NCBI GenBank assembly: GCA_024362935.1
Contig: JANCRA010000009.1
Span: 15,569,572 to 15,633,571, forward strand
Length of the DNA stretch: 64,000 nt
From: Setophaga petechia
Lineage: Eukaryota; Chordata; Aves; Passeriformes; Parulidae
Reading direction: 5' to 3'
This document shows, one piece after another, positions 14,597-27,156 of the stretch. The notes beneath the pieces are model-generated. The model saw only the letters and a list, made by a program, of their open reading frames with translations. It made no database searches and was not told where the DNA came from. Numbering within the stretch: position 1 is the first letter of the stretch; each line of letters starts with the position of its first letter. The position numbers were made by a program, and so were the translations under genes.

Positions 14597-15278
14597 TGTC
14601 GGAACGGGTGCGGGGGTTGCACGGTCAGCACGGACAGAGACAAGAGATCTCTGCAGCCAGGCCGTGGAACTTGGGGTTTATTGCAAAGGGCGTGGGTGCA
14701 GGGCCCTTCTGAGAGCTGCCAGCCACAGCTCGGAGCAGGCCTGAGAGAAGAGAGGGGTAGAATGTAAGAGAGTAAAAGGGGTGAGAACTAAGAGTGTGGG
14801 AAGTAAGGCAAGAAGAAGTGGAGGATGCAGTGGAAAGAGGAAAGAGAGGAGAAGAGGAGAGAAGGGTGGTCGAAGTTCTCGTTACAATACAATGCATCAT
14901 CTTCTGTGTTGAATATTCTGATTCTCACTAACCAATCTAGTACAATATACAAATCCTATAGCATTTCCATACAACCTATAAGAATCACTACATTACCATA
15001 TTGTGTTACATTTTAAACCCTAAAAACTCCTCTTTGGACCCCTTCTGCTAAGCTGGCAAGGTCTGCTCTGACCCTTGGACCTGTCTGCAAGCAGAGGGTA
15101 TTGTTTCATCAAAAGGAGATTACCTTCAGCCAGCCACACCATTGTTTTCCCGTTGTTCGGTAACTAAGGGATCTCAAAACTTGCTTTCATTTCAATCTCG
15201 CTTATAGTTTCTATATTCTCAAAATCTTTTGCCAAGCAATCATATTTATAAAGCTGTCTTGTTTCATCCACCCCAACA
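14597..15278 (-). mobile_element. Solo endogenous-retrovirus LTR, 682 bp, with 6-bp target-site duplication
   Basis: The + strand begins TGTCGGAACGGGTG and ends CACCCCAACA. On the - strand it therefore runs TGTTGG...CCGACA, with matching inverted ends. The direct repeat AACATA flanks it exactly (14591-14596 and 15279-15284). AATAAA on the - strand at 14682-14677, about 80 bp before the element's 3' end, sets the orientation. A 6-bp duplication points to a class II (ERVK-like) retrovirus. A purine-rich tract fills about 14745-14880. No coding region is left, so it is a solo LTR. It is the clearest insertion in the left half of the window. Confidence 0.92.
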
Positions 15279-15284
15279 AACATA

Positions 15285-18200
15285 CTGTTTCTAAAAAGCT
15301 GTTCTTACTGTTTTGTATGCAGATAAAAACAATAATCTCCCATTGTTTTTAAGGAAAAAGACAGGACCTGAAAGCTTTAAGTAATGTGGTTTAATTCCAT
15401 CTACAAACAAGGCAAATTACTTCCAAAATGGCAGCTCTTGCCTTTCCTGCTAGGCAGGGAAGGAGATACTCTTTGATTTCACCTGCAAACAGAAATTCAG
15501 AAATACAAATAAAACCTGAATTTTGCTTTCAGGCTTATACTTAAGGCTGGCCAAAGCCAAAGGCATAGTTCTGTGCTAAGAACTGTTGGAGCAGTCTCAC
15601 TTTAATTCAAGTACACCTGTGCGTTAATAAACGTATCTTTTTAAAATAAACAATCACGCTGTTGGCCTTTGCCCTTACTCCCCCAGTTTAACTATAAGGT
15701 GCACACACATTTATTGTAGATTATCTCTTGAGATCAGTGTGATTTTAAGCACGCAACAGCAGAGAATCACCTACTTAAACCATTTGCAAGATCACAGCTC
15801 TAGTAATGCACTCTAACTGAACTTGCGGTATGAAATCAGCAAGTAAACTGAGGATTAAGCGACTTGCTGACTGCCAGTTTTCTTGGAGTAATGGCTGTCA
15901 AATTGGCTGTTGTGGTTTTCTAGGGAAATAAGCAAAAAACCCAAACAAAACTGAGCTGTTAGGAGTCTTTGGTAAATTAGAGAGGTTTCTCTGCAACTTT
16001 AGGCATAATTAGCTAAGCTAACAACTTAAAAGTTAAGAGTTGTTTACCCATTAAGGGATGTCAGGAAATAGGTAGAAGTTTATGAGAACAAAAGTGGGTT
16101 GCTGATGCCAGTGAAGTATTTTCCAAAACTCTCAGCATAGGATGAAAGCATCACATGATTCCATGTAAGAATACTGCAGCAGAAAGTAGTCACAAGTACT
16201 CAATAGCCTCCCTGGGAAAACAGTTCCTGATTTAAGTGAAATGAGCCTGGACTTGGTCGTATGCTAATTGCTTTTCATTAGTATGTGTTAGCAAAGCTGT
16301 TTAATACTTGCTATAAAGCCTGGATTTCACTCTCTCTCATTTAATACCAGGTTAAATCTGAACTAATAAGCTCTCAAAAGCTTAGAGGTTCCAGTAAAAT
16401 GAGATTTGGCTAAAAATTGCTTGCTGGTTTCTACTAGTAACAGTGCTGTAGCTTTCGTGCTCCAGGCAGTGAGAGGAGCAGGACTCAGAAGAGAGAAAAG
16501 AGAATATGCTTCATTGGGATGCTGAATGATTTAGTAGAAGCCATGGTATCTTGCTGTAAACTTTAGGAAGAGTTTCCTAGCCTTTGGAACAGTGAAAGAT
16601 GTAACAGTCAATTTTAAATAATTTCCAAGTTTTTATTTGTATTATGTACTTTGATTAAGTGTTGGAAAATCAAGCCATAGAATATTGTGCGTGGAGCAGC
16701 ATGATTGTTATTTCAGTGTTTCTCAGGCAGCAGTATCTGTGCCTCTGAGGGTTGAACACAGAGCAAGAGCTGCTTATGAGCTGAACAACAGCAGGATTTC
16801 TCACAAATGAAGAATCTTTTGGCCTGGTACAGTGAAGGATAAAGATGATACTGCAGCCTGCTGAAATTGACTTCTTACAAAGGTGCATCTCTGGGTCTTT
16901 GGTTAAAACAATTATTCTGGAATGTACTGTCTGTGACTCTTCAGGACTTTCAGAGTTAAAACTTTAATGTAAGTCTTGTCACTGCTAGGAAAATTACCAG
17001 ATGCTGACAGGGGGTGTCAGCAGTGCCTCAGCTGAACATATGCTGCATATGGTTTGGCTGCAGGCACAGACAGGGAGGCCCTGTTCCCTGCTGCTGCAGA
17101 GACTGGTGAAAACAGGCTTTAAACCAACTGATTCCAGCACAATACTAGATATTAGCCTCTATGCAGTGTTCATTCTACCAATGAGACTGAATAAACTACT
17201 CGAGTATAGATTGGCCTGCCAAGATTTTTGCTCCATCAAAAAAATAGTTAGGCAGCATCTTTACTGAGTTATTTTACAAATGGTTGTTTTGAGGTACACA
17301 GCAATCCTGATTGCTGTGCATTTTGATTTGTACTTTTTTGTGGTGAGGCTGGAATTTAAACTGCATCAGAGATTGAATACAAAGCAGTTTAAAATTTCTA
17401 TTTACCATAATGATTGATCATAATCTCTGACTCTGACACAAAAATGCATAATAAAAAATAATATTAACTGTTTTCTGGAGAAAGTATTTCCCTGCTTTTC
17501 CAGAGAACACAGTGAAATATACTTACTGTTTGTGATGTTGCCCCAGAATTTGGAGATTATTTGTGTCTCTTGTATGAACCTGCTACAGGCACCCACCCAG
17601 CACCACCACTCATACACCCACCTCCCACCCACACATTCTGGCACCCTGTGGCAGAGACATAGCACATGGGGAATTGCTGAGGGCAGCTTTGTGTTTCCCC
17701 AGCCCCTTCCAATACACAGCACACTTGAGAAGATCCTGAGAAAAATTTCAAGTCTGGACCCATTTCAGGAGTCCTGTTGCTTGTGGAAAGCATTTCCACC
17801 CTCATTCCCCTGCTTCCCCCCTGCCCTTGGATGCTTACTTCCACCTCCTGCCCAGCAACAGCTCGGGTGCAGCCAGGGGAGCTGCTTCAGCTCACAGTCT
17901 GGCAGGAAAAAGCAGAAGGCATGTCCAGCATCTCTCCCTTTAGGTGGTAGCATGCTCTTAGATTGGCAGGAAGCACCAATTCTACCTTCATCCTTAGAGA
18001 CCAAGTAGATCAAAGGAGATGATGTGAACAGGATCAGGTGATCTGTGGGGAGCAGCAGCATCTCTGGGTCAGTGTGTGGTAACGAGACAAAAAGGCAGCC
18101 ACTCCTCTCCTGGCATAGAAATGAAGTTTGCTAAATTATGTAATGAAAGGCAAGAGGTAGGAAGAGATCTGGCTCAGGTATTCAGTATTGCTTAGATAAA

Positions 18201-21200
18201 AGACAGACCCTAGGACAGAATATGTGCAAACTGACTCCCTTTCGTACTGGAACTAGAACATGGCTCGTATTTCCAGCTTAGTAGTTTAATTATGTACCCC
18301 AGAATGTTGAGGGAATGGCTGGTAAGGTTTATCTCAATTGATTTTCTGAACCTGAAGCATAAGGTCTTTTTAAAAATGACAGTGTCACTGACAGGAACCA
18401 AAGACAGCTCACCAACATAAATCAACTTTTTTAGTAAGCCTATGTGTAATCTTTCAGGTTAAGGGCTATCCTGTGCTCTTACAAGACATAAATTATTAGC
18501 CAAATCTGCAAACTCCAGTTTAGAAGATTAATGGACCATCATCAAAATAGTCAGTTGAATCTTGAAACAGCCACTTGAATCTGAATTCCCTTCAGAAAAT
18601 GGAATTTAGGGTTTGTCCTCTGCATGGGTAGAAAATGGATTATTTTCCCTATGTGTACACTTTTTATAGCTATCATCATTGTAAGCATCAAAGTGCCAGA
18701 GGAGCATTGATGGATTGGTCCTTGCAGACCCATGGGTTATAAGGCACTACTCCTATCATCACATATTTTACACATGTGGCACTTAAGCTGAGAAAAGTAT
18801 GCTGAACTGCCAAGGTCAGAGAGAAACAAAATCCAGAATCTGTCCTCTCCAGCCCCAGGGAAGATGTCATAAAGACATCTCTCCTGCCTGAAATGGATGT
18901 TTCCTTTTTTTCAGATAAATTACCATTACTTTTGGTGGTAGAAGAATACAGAGTTGTTTTACTACTAGTTATAGGAATATGGGTGTCTTAGCCAATGGCC
19001 ATAAAACTTGGTGCACTGCTTCCAGTTCCCCCACTTCAGGCAGTTACATAATTTGGTACCATAGATATACATAACTAACTCCATCTCAGGCTACTAAAGC
19101 TAGAATTTCTTCCTTGTTGTTCTAATAGGAAGGAAGTTGCAGGACTACAGAGTTCTGATTTTAAAAATAATCTGATTTCCTATCAAAATGTGACTAACTT
19201 GTGCAGCTGCCATGTCTTACAGGGGCAGTCAATATGTGTTATTTGTATTGATTCCTAGAAACAATTGAAACATTACAAAAAAACATAAGACTGCAACAGA
19301 TTTCTTTGAGTGTACTGCAGATAAAAAGTTCTAATTTAATAGGTATGGGTCTCTTTAAAACAACTTAAAATAAGCTAGTCCAAAATTTATAAATTTTTGT
19401 CTGATTCTCTGCCCAGACAAATTTGCAAGTGAGTGGCATTGTGTGTTTTCTGCATCTTTAAAATTAGGTAACTTCTTTTCTGGACAAAATTAACAGTTTG
19501 CTTAATGTGATCATCCATGCTTTAAAAAATATTTTTGAGTTTAGTACTAATAATGAAGAAAATTAGTGACTACAACAGCAGAAAAACTGAATGATTACTA
19601 TTAGATGGAGGTTTGTAATTGCTTTGAAGTTTTCTGACTAAATTCAAAGAACAAATGTTAGTGAATAGACCAACCACATAAATGTTGTTGTAGCCCTTGT
19701 CACCTGCTTTGCTCAGATTATTCTTTCCTTGCTTTTCAGATCCAAGGCATTCTTGATAGAGTAAATTCAAACAAAATTAGAAATTGACAAACTAAAGGTA
19801 GAATTAGCAAGATTATTTTTTTTTTGTCTGAAAGAGAAACATGGTGGAGATGGTAATTAAGTCATCTGGCACGAGAAATACAGCCATGAATGATAATTTT
19901 TCTTCAGACTATAACAAAGATAGCAAGTTTGTAATTTTGGAGAGAGACTAAATAAAGCAAAGTATTGGTACTAATTGAGAAATAAATCCCAAGCAACTGT
20001 GTGGTTCTTGAAGGCCAATACTACCTAGGAACCTCCTAAAAACAGGATGCCCCAATCCTTCCCACCAAGTGCAACCTGTTTGTTTTTTTCTTAATCTTAC
20101 TGAAATATTCACTGTTCTGCTCTCATGAGCTTATCAAAAGCTGTAATTGTAATTCAGGGTTTTTTGCTCTGGCCAGCACAAAGATACCTAAGGTCTGCAG
20201 CCACACTGTAACCAGGTGGGAATTTCTGTAGTGTCACACTGGCTAATTATTCTGTTGACCTGTTATTTTGTTATAATAAGCATGAGAAGCAAGATGATCT
20301 TATGTATCTTTGCATAATTTCTACTACTGAGGCATCATTCCTAACACAGTCCACTGCCTGCTTCACTTTTCTAGTATCTGATGGACACTGTGCCTCTGCA
20401 GCGTTGCTGTATCTGTCCTCCCTTCAGCACTGCTCAATGATTTAAGTGAGCACTGAGTGCTGCTTGTGATTCCTCCCTGAGCCCAGGGAGAAGCATCATC
20501 CTTCCAAAATCAAATAAACCCATGCACGGCCCCTTGCTATGGCTCACACACAAAAATGCTCCTCGCTTTCACTCCAACTCCTGGTCTGAATCATTCATTC
20601 ACCCACTGGAGGTGGTCCTCAGCCTTCAAACTCCGCAAGACCCTTTCTCTGTGTATTTATTTTTCCATCTTTTTTTTTTCCCCTCCTTGTTGCATAACAA
20701 AGTGCCTTCATATCCTCAGGTAATTTTGGAAGAACAGTTTTGAATAGGGAAGAGGGGATGGCAGGGTAATTAAGCGGGTGGGAAAGAAGGTTGATAAAGA
20801 GCTGCTAATAGTCACTTTTACATGCTATTATTTCGAGCAAGGAAAATAAATACAGAATGGCTGCAGAGCCATCAGATTCTGCAGTGAGTATGACATAGGA
20901 AAGGACGGCAGCTAGAGCAGAACAGGAAGGGAAAGCAAAAGGCTGCAGAGTGGGACAACTCCAAGTCTGAAATCTTGCCTGTTCTTCCCAGCTAGTCCAT
21001 ATCACTTTAATGTACATCCATCTAACAGAAAATCTAACATTTTTCAAGATAAGAAAATGAAAAATATTTAGTGAAAGGGAAAAAGAAAGACAAGAAAAGA
21101 AAGAAATTCTTGACTAATCTCTTTTCCTTCCTATTTCTGTCAACTTTTCATCTCCACAATCCTTTCTCTTCCTACTTCTTATACTTTGTGAGACTCAAAA

Positions 21201-24200
21201 TAAAGGTGGAATTCAGCCTTCCTAATTGGTAACTGGAAGTCTTCTTTATGTTAAAACACAATGATCTGTTTATTGGAAACTGCTCTTCTGTAGTACCAGC
21301 CATCTCTCCATGTCATGCTGTCTGAATAATGCCTCTTGAGGATGGGGAAGAAGAATAGCATCGCAGTCAGACCCCGTGGGGTTATAAATAGCATTCTAGC
21401 AGCCTGAAAGACTGAAGCCATCATAAAGTTGCATGCAGCTGTAGTGGTGTAGGTGGGTGAGTAAGAGCAACTCAGAGATGGGATAATGGTAACCTGGTAC
21501 ACAAGGGTCATTTTTCATTGATGGCGTCACTCCACTGGGTTATTGTGCTCTCCCTAAATTAGGTCCCTGTGTTTAAGAGAGCTGAGCAAGCTCAGCCTTG
21601 CAAAGCACATTTAAAAGAAGATTAGAGGGGAAAACAGTTTGTTGTGTATTGTGATTTATACCAAACTGTGATAAACTTTTCTCACTTGGGTCAGTAATTG
21701 CTTTTATCAGCAGCAAAGTAAATCCAAGCGGGAGGGCCTTTAGGAAGCTGCACACCAGCCTCATGCATGTGGGCAATGGGGACTGTCACTGGCTAAATCA
21801 GGAAGCTGATGGAGCAATTTAGCTCAGACTGTCCTTTCAGTGTTTTACTTAGCAATGTGATTAATTTTGTCATCTTGGACGTTTTCAGTGCCAAGACAAC
21901 AAAGGTCTTGGCTTTGGAAAATCCGTTTCCATTTATTACTATTAATTTGCTTGCAGATATACAAAAATGGAAAAATCCTACTCTAATTTCACATCGTTTA
22001 TATAAAAAAAATCCCAGATGAAATAATTAGCTGCCTATGTTATTTTGAGCTTACATACACAAACATACTACTCTTCACTCATTTCTAACTAAAAAAATTG
22101 AGATCTTGTTCCTACTCCCAGTGAAGATGTTGGGGGAGTTGCCTTTAACTTCAATAGATATATGACTCAGCTTAATTCCCCCTGTGGGACCTGTCAGTAT
22201 GTAAAGATTCCTTGGGGGTTAATTGCTTGCAGAAGAGACTTTGCCTGGGATCTAAAAGGAAGGTGCAAATCGCACAACTGGAGCCTTAGTTATGTACTGC
22301 AGCCTGGAAAAGACACTGTCATTTAAAGCAAAGGGATCTCTTTTTTCAGCAATTCTGCATCTTAATAATTAAATTTGGTCATTCATTAATTTAGCGTATA
22401 TCTTAGAGAGTCACTTCCTTTGCCATCTTGCCCAGTAGCTGTGGAAGTAGGACAAGTGCTTTTATGTTTTACTGAAATGATTCCTTTTGGCTTTTTTTGT
22501 TTGTACTCTATTTCAAGAGTCCTTTGTAAAAAAAAAAAAATTACTACTTTGAAGCAGACTTTTAGAAAGTATTTATAAAAGAAACATGAAAGAAATAACT
22601 GTTGCAGGAGTGGAAGAGAGGATTTCTAAACTAAGTAGATAGAAGCATTCTTATTCAGACTTTTCAGATTTATGTATGTGACTTCGTTATATAAATGTGC
22701 CCTTTGCTATTCTGAAAAATTTAAGAGATGTATCACTACCAATTAAAAGCCGGGAGAGGTTGTTCCTTCATCTTTAAAACTCTATATTCATTCTCCCATG
22801 TCACACTTTTTGTAATCCTTTCCCACCTGTATTACACTTAGAATAATCCTTCTCACTCCTTGTCACATGTGCATTAAACCTCTTTTAAAGAACAGACTTA
22901 GAGCTTCTAAAACAAGCATTTCATTTTTGTTGCGCTAAGTGTGATGTCAAATCACTATTAGAAATCTCACGCATATACCAATCTGGAATTTCTTCTGGAA
23001 GTTCCTTCCTTTATAAATTGCTGTACTTGGTCAACCATAACATGTACTGCTGGCACTGGCTCTCTGCTCACTGCAGCTTTTGTTGTTCATCTGGAGGCAA
23101 AACATTAGCCTGTAAATAACAGAGTATATAGCTCAGTCTTCCAGAAATACCCATGCAAGTGTTATGGATTTGTTTGCATTAGCAAGGATTCTCAATGGCA
23201 AATGGTAATAGTACTCTCATTTTGCTTTTTTAGGATTGTAGAAAAACCTTAATATAGAAAGGACTAATCTCCTGAAACTTTGGTTTGTAACTTTGAGGAA
23301 ATACTATGGCTTGTATGAAACTGAAAGGGTTTAAGTTTATAGCTGGAAAAGGGGTTTGCCTTTTTTCTCATGGCAGTTCAGTTGATAAATTCTGTTTTGC
23401 ATCAGTTTACTAGACCTTGGTGTGATGGCACCTGAACACTATATACAATTTATCAGCCTTCAAAAAAAAAAAAAAATTCAGATTAAGAAAAGATTTTGTT
23501 AATTATTGGTCTCCAGTACAGGAAGTTAATCCTGTTCTCAGACACACTCTTTAGTGCGCTGCATCCAAGCTTCTTTGAATAGTACGCACATGTTGAAGGG
23601 CTGACTGAATCAGTGAACCTGCAAGATTTAGAAGAGAGTTTTACTGCACTACCAGCAGAAAAGCTATGATGAACAAGTCTGGAAGATTAAAACTATTTAC
23701 TTTCAGAAACTTGACAAATGTCTAATTGACTAGATACAGTTATATCTGTAACTGCAATTTTTTAAGTATTTTCTTCCTTAAATGTACTGACATTTAAAAA
23801 ATACAACATGCAATATAAATTCTTATTATCTAAAGTGAGTTTTAGTGTGGCTTTCTAAGGAAATTAAGTTTTTGTGAGCACTTTGTTAATCTGTCAATAC
23901 CCTCTGATAATTTCTAGCTCTTCAAGCCTGTTTAATCTGTTGATGAACTTCAACTACATTTAAAAGATGGTTTCAGGTCTCAGTTATCAGTTATTTTTTA
24001 AGTTTCCAAAACACTGTTGGCTGGATAAAGGAAAGACCCAAATTAGTGGCTCAATTCAGCTCAACAGTTTTTTGTGCTTTGTCTTTTTGTCCAGTTGGTC
24101 GATAGAGGACACCTGAGGAACTGAAGGTTCCTTTCTCTGAGAAAGCAGAGGTTGTGGGTTAAAAAGTATACTCAGAAAGAGTGTGATGCATATACCTTGG

Positions 24201-25049
24201 ATATCTCTGGAAAGAAACTTAAAGGAACATAGGAACACAAACCCATTGAAACTCAGGGTTGAATAACGCTATTAGAAGTTTTTAAGCGACAAGTACAAAT
24301 CCTTACAGATACCAAGGAGGCTCTGCATTTATTTCTCCTTTGCTTCCCATGGCCAGCACTGTAAAGCAACCACCTTGCCCCCTCATTTGAGTCATTATTC
24401 CAAACTCACTCCTTCCATGGGGTGTACCAGAAAGCTGCGGCTGCAACAGCAAGGCTGGTGGCAGGCTGTGCCTGCTGCTGCTGACTGCTGGAGACTTCTG
24501 TGGCCACTCCCAGTTATTTGCTACCTCGTTTGACCTGCATCCCTTAAGCCCATTTGTTTGCCTCACTCCCTAACTACACCTTGCATTTGAGAGTGTGTCT
24601 GTACTGCTCTCCAGAGAATTAATTACACTGAATGTGCAGTCACACCAGTCTCGGAGGAGAAGCAATGAGGCTGCTGGCCTTCACTAGCTCTTTAGGACAT
24701 CTGCTTTGCCATGCAGTCTGTCTTGCCCCAATTTCTCTTGGTATCTTACCTGAGCTTCAATAAAACTGTTAAAATTATATTTACAGTTCCAGTCCAAGTG
24801 TAGAAATATTTTTGAACAATAAACTTTCTGAGCAAGGACTACCAGTTTGTACGGGTCTTTGCCAGGAGTCATGACACAGGACTTTTAGACACTGTCTTAC
24901 AAAATTTTCCTTGTAGTATACGAACTCTGTTCAGATAGTGCATAAAATGTTGTTCTGCTGTTAAGTTTGACGAATAGCAGCAAGCCAAAAAGTTGTCCAG
25001 GTTTTGGACAGAAATGGAGCCTGGGAACCAAGCGTGAGTTTGGTCAATG
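15285..25049. other. Non-genic stretch upstream of the SPATA13 CpG island
   Basis: Mostly AT-rich. A-runs lie at about 22517-22530 and 23461-23475 and a purine-rich run at about 21066-21105. Open frames such as those at 17.5-18.0 kb have no recognisable product. No RNA gene or repeat body was identified by eye. Distal regulatory elements may be present but cannot be called from one sequence. Confidence 0.6.
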
Positions 25050-26190
25050 AGCCGTGCAAACTGCACTCGTGAGCGGGGCATACGGAACTAGGGACGGAGA
25101 GGCGGGGCGGGGCACCATCCAGGAAATTTTTAAGCTCCTAAACGTGACCATGGTGGTGGAAGGAAGGCAGGCTCCTTGCAGCGAGCGGCAGCGCCGCAGC
25201 CCCGGCGGGAGGCAGCGGGGCGGGCGGAGCGGACCCTGCCGGGCGCGGGGGCGGCCGGAGCAGCCCCGCCCCGGCCCGCCCCGCCGGGCGCCGCTGCCAT
25301 AGCGATGCGGGAGCGGGCAGCGGACGGGACGCGCGGCGGCGGCGGGGAGCCCCGGCTGTCCCCAGGTAAGGGCGCTGCTCCGGGGCTGCTGTTGCATGCT
25401 CCATGCTACGAGCTGGGTTTTTAATCTCATCTCGTTGTGTTTGTTCTCCCGCCTCCCTCCCCCACCACCCGCGCCCCTTCTGCCCGCTCAGGTGCAGTTT
25501 CTCCCAGAGCCGCTTTCTCTGGGAACTTCTCTGCCGAGAGCAGCGGCTTGTGCTCGTTTATCGTTCGGTGTTTTCTTTCCGCGTGGAAAGTTGCGAGCGG
25601 TACCAGGGCTCAAGGGCCAGCCGAGGATTGGGTGGCCGGCGGGCTTTTGTCCGGCCCGTGTGCCGCGGCGGCGGGGCTCGGCCCGGCTCTGCCCTGCCCT
25701 GCTGCCCGGCAGTCTCCGCCGCGACCCCGTCACTAGCGGGGATTAAAAACTGCAGCGGGGATGTTCCGGGCGTCTTGCTGAAGCGCGAGCAAATCCTTTT
25801 ATCCGCGGAGGAGCAGGGGTTCGCAGAACTTTGAAAGTACTCTCAGGAGGAGGGAGCAGCCCGAAAGGCAGCGGGGAGGGCTCCGCGGCTGCCGCGTTTC
25901 ACGTGGAGGTGGGACTGGGTGTAAGGGTCCCGCCGGGCGCCCGGCGGTGTCCCCGCGATGGAACACCCAGCGGGCTTCTGCACCTCCTGCCGCTGCGCCT
26001 CCGCCTCGTCCAAAACCCCCGTCCCCGCTGCTCTCCCAGCCCCCGCGGCCCTTGCGATGGGAAAGAGACAAAGGAGGGTCCGGGGTCTGCCGCCTTCCCC
26101 AAAGCACAGCTGTACACGTTCTCTCCTTGTTTCGGGTGAGGGGGAAATCCCCCCTTCCGCCCCCATGACCCCGCCGACAGTGGCAAGTTT
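25050..26190. promoter_or_regulatory. CpG island and probable main SPATA13 promoter
   Basis: This is the only long strongly GC- and CpG-rich stretch in an otherwise AT-rich window. CpG density rises abruptly near 25060 and fades by about 26190. Sp1-type GC boxes are visible, for example GGGGCGGGGC at 25104-25113. No TATA box is seen, as is usual for CpG-island promoters. It lies about 1-2 kb upstream of the first coding exon and contains a good splice donor at 25366, so it most likely drives the long transcript. The exact transcription start cannot be set from sequence alone. Confidence 0.75.
25115..25365 (+). other. SPATA13: Probable 5'-UTR first exon of SPATA13 (left edge arbitrary)
   Basis: A strong donor (CCCAG|GTAAGG) at 25365/25366 closes an exon inside the CpG island. 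The next good acceptor downstream is at 27142. No frame of this exon joins the large coding exon openly. The ATG at 25305 reads 20 codons, crosses the junction and stops at 27154-27156. The ATG at 25150, which has good context, stops at 25300-25302. If transcribed as predicted the exon is therefore untranslated and carries upstream ORFs. The left boundary is a guess. The donor is solid, but use of this exon needs transcript support. Confidence 0.5.
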
Positions 26191-27156
26191 TCGAAGATCC
26201 ACTGTCCCTTGCTAAAAGAACCGTGCTTAAGCTTTGTTTTTAAGGTGGAGCCAGCTTCAGACTGGACATCCCAGTGGTTTTCGGGGCATTGTTTAGCGTG
26301 GTGGGGAAAACGTCTGCCTGGCTAAGACCCCTGGCTGGGGCAGGAGACACATGGCCGGTGGCACCCCCACAGCTTTCCCAGGCACTGGAGTGTGATCTGG
26401 TCTGCTGGATCTCCCAGGCTCAGCTGAGGAGGAGATCCTTTACAGCATGTCCCAAACGCTCTAGTCACTTTCAGGTTTAAGTTTTCATTTTGTTGTAACC
26501 ATAGCATAGGGTGGCCTCTGGATGTATTGCTTTTAATTCTTGTTTTCTTTTGTAGGGAAAAAGACTTTGCTGTGCACTTGATGTAATTTCTTAGAATTTT
26601 ATGTGCCAGGGGACAGACAAGCCAGTCAAGTGTCACACAGCCTTCCAACAGAAGCAAGTCTAGGGAAAATTATGTCTGTTTTCCTCTTCCTTGCCTCCTG
26701 TTTGAGAGTTAGGTGTCCCTTGATGAACGTGTTTTAGATGAAAACCTCCCATGTGTCTTGGGGCTCAGTGCTGAGCACATGAGAAGGAAAACTGGATTGG
26801 TGTTACTGGGAGTTTCTTTCTCTTATGTGCATACGAGGATTGTATTTACTATTGTAAGGTAGCTGTGCTAGTCATAATGAATTTATTAGCTGATTACCAT
26901 TAGAGAAACAAGTGCATATTGAAATTATTCTGGTCTCTTAAATTGCTGACAAATGCAATTATACTTTGAGGGAGTGACAAATGCCTTCTCTGCACCCCTG
27001 CAACACACCTTTGCTCACCATAGAAGAACTCCTTCATTTTGTTTGTGTCTTTATTTCCTACCTACAATGTAGCTGAAACTTTTTTTGGTAGGGGACTTTG
27101 TAAGAAAACTTTTTAATGTTGGCTTTTGTTTTCTTGATGCAGGCAGCACCACCTGA
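25305..27156 (+). promoter_or_regulatory. Possible upstream ORF (24 codons, spliced) before the SPATA13 start
   Basis: The ATG at 25305 in the CpG-island exon gives a 20-codon reading frame plus one base, rich in Arg and Gly, up to the donor at 25365. Joined to 27143 it continues Gly-Ser-Thr-Thr and stops at TGA 27154-27156. That is about 145 nt before the proposed main start at 27302. If exon 1 is used as predicted, this uORF could lower translation of the long isoform. This is inference from sequence only. Confidence 0.3.
25366..27142 (+). other. Intron 1 of SPATA13 (predicted)
   Basis: The first roughly 820 bases are the downstream shoulder of the CpG island and are open in many frames only because they are GC-rich. 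The rest is ordinary AT-rich intron ending in TTTTCTTGATGCAG at 27142. No repeat element or RNA gene was recognised. Confidence 0.55.

Noticed and set aside
17532..18061. Overlapping frames of 95-158 codons on both strands
   Set aside because: Proline/serine-rich composition, no recognisable domain, no convincing splice partners.
25044..26215. Many overlapping open frames on both strands
   Set aside because: CpG-island DNA has few stop codons. The frames are Arg/Pro/Gly-rich by composition and none joins the coding exon at 27143.
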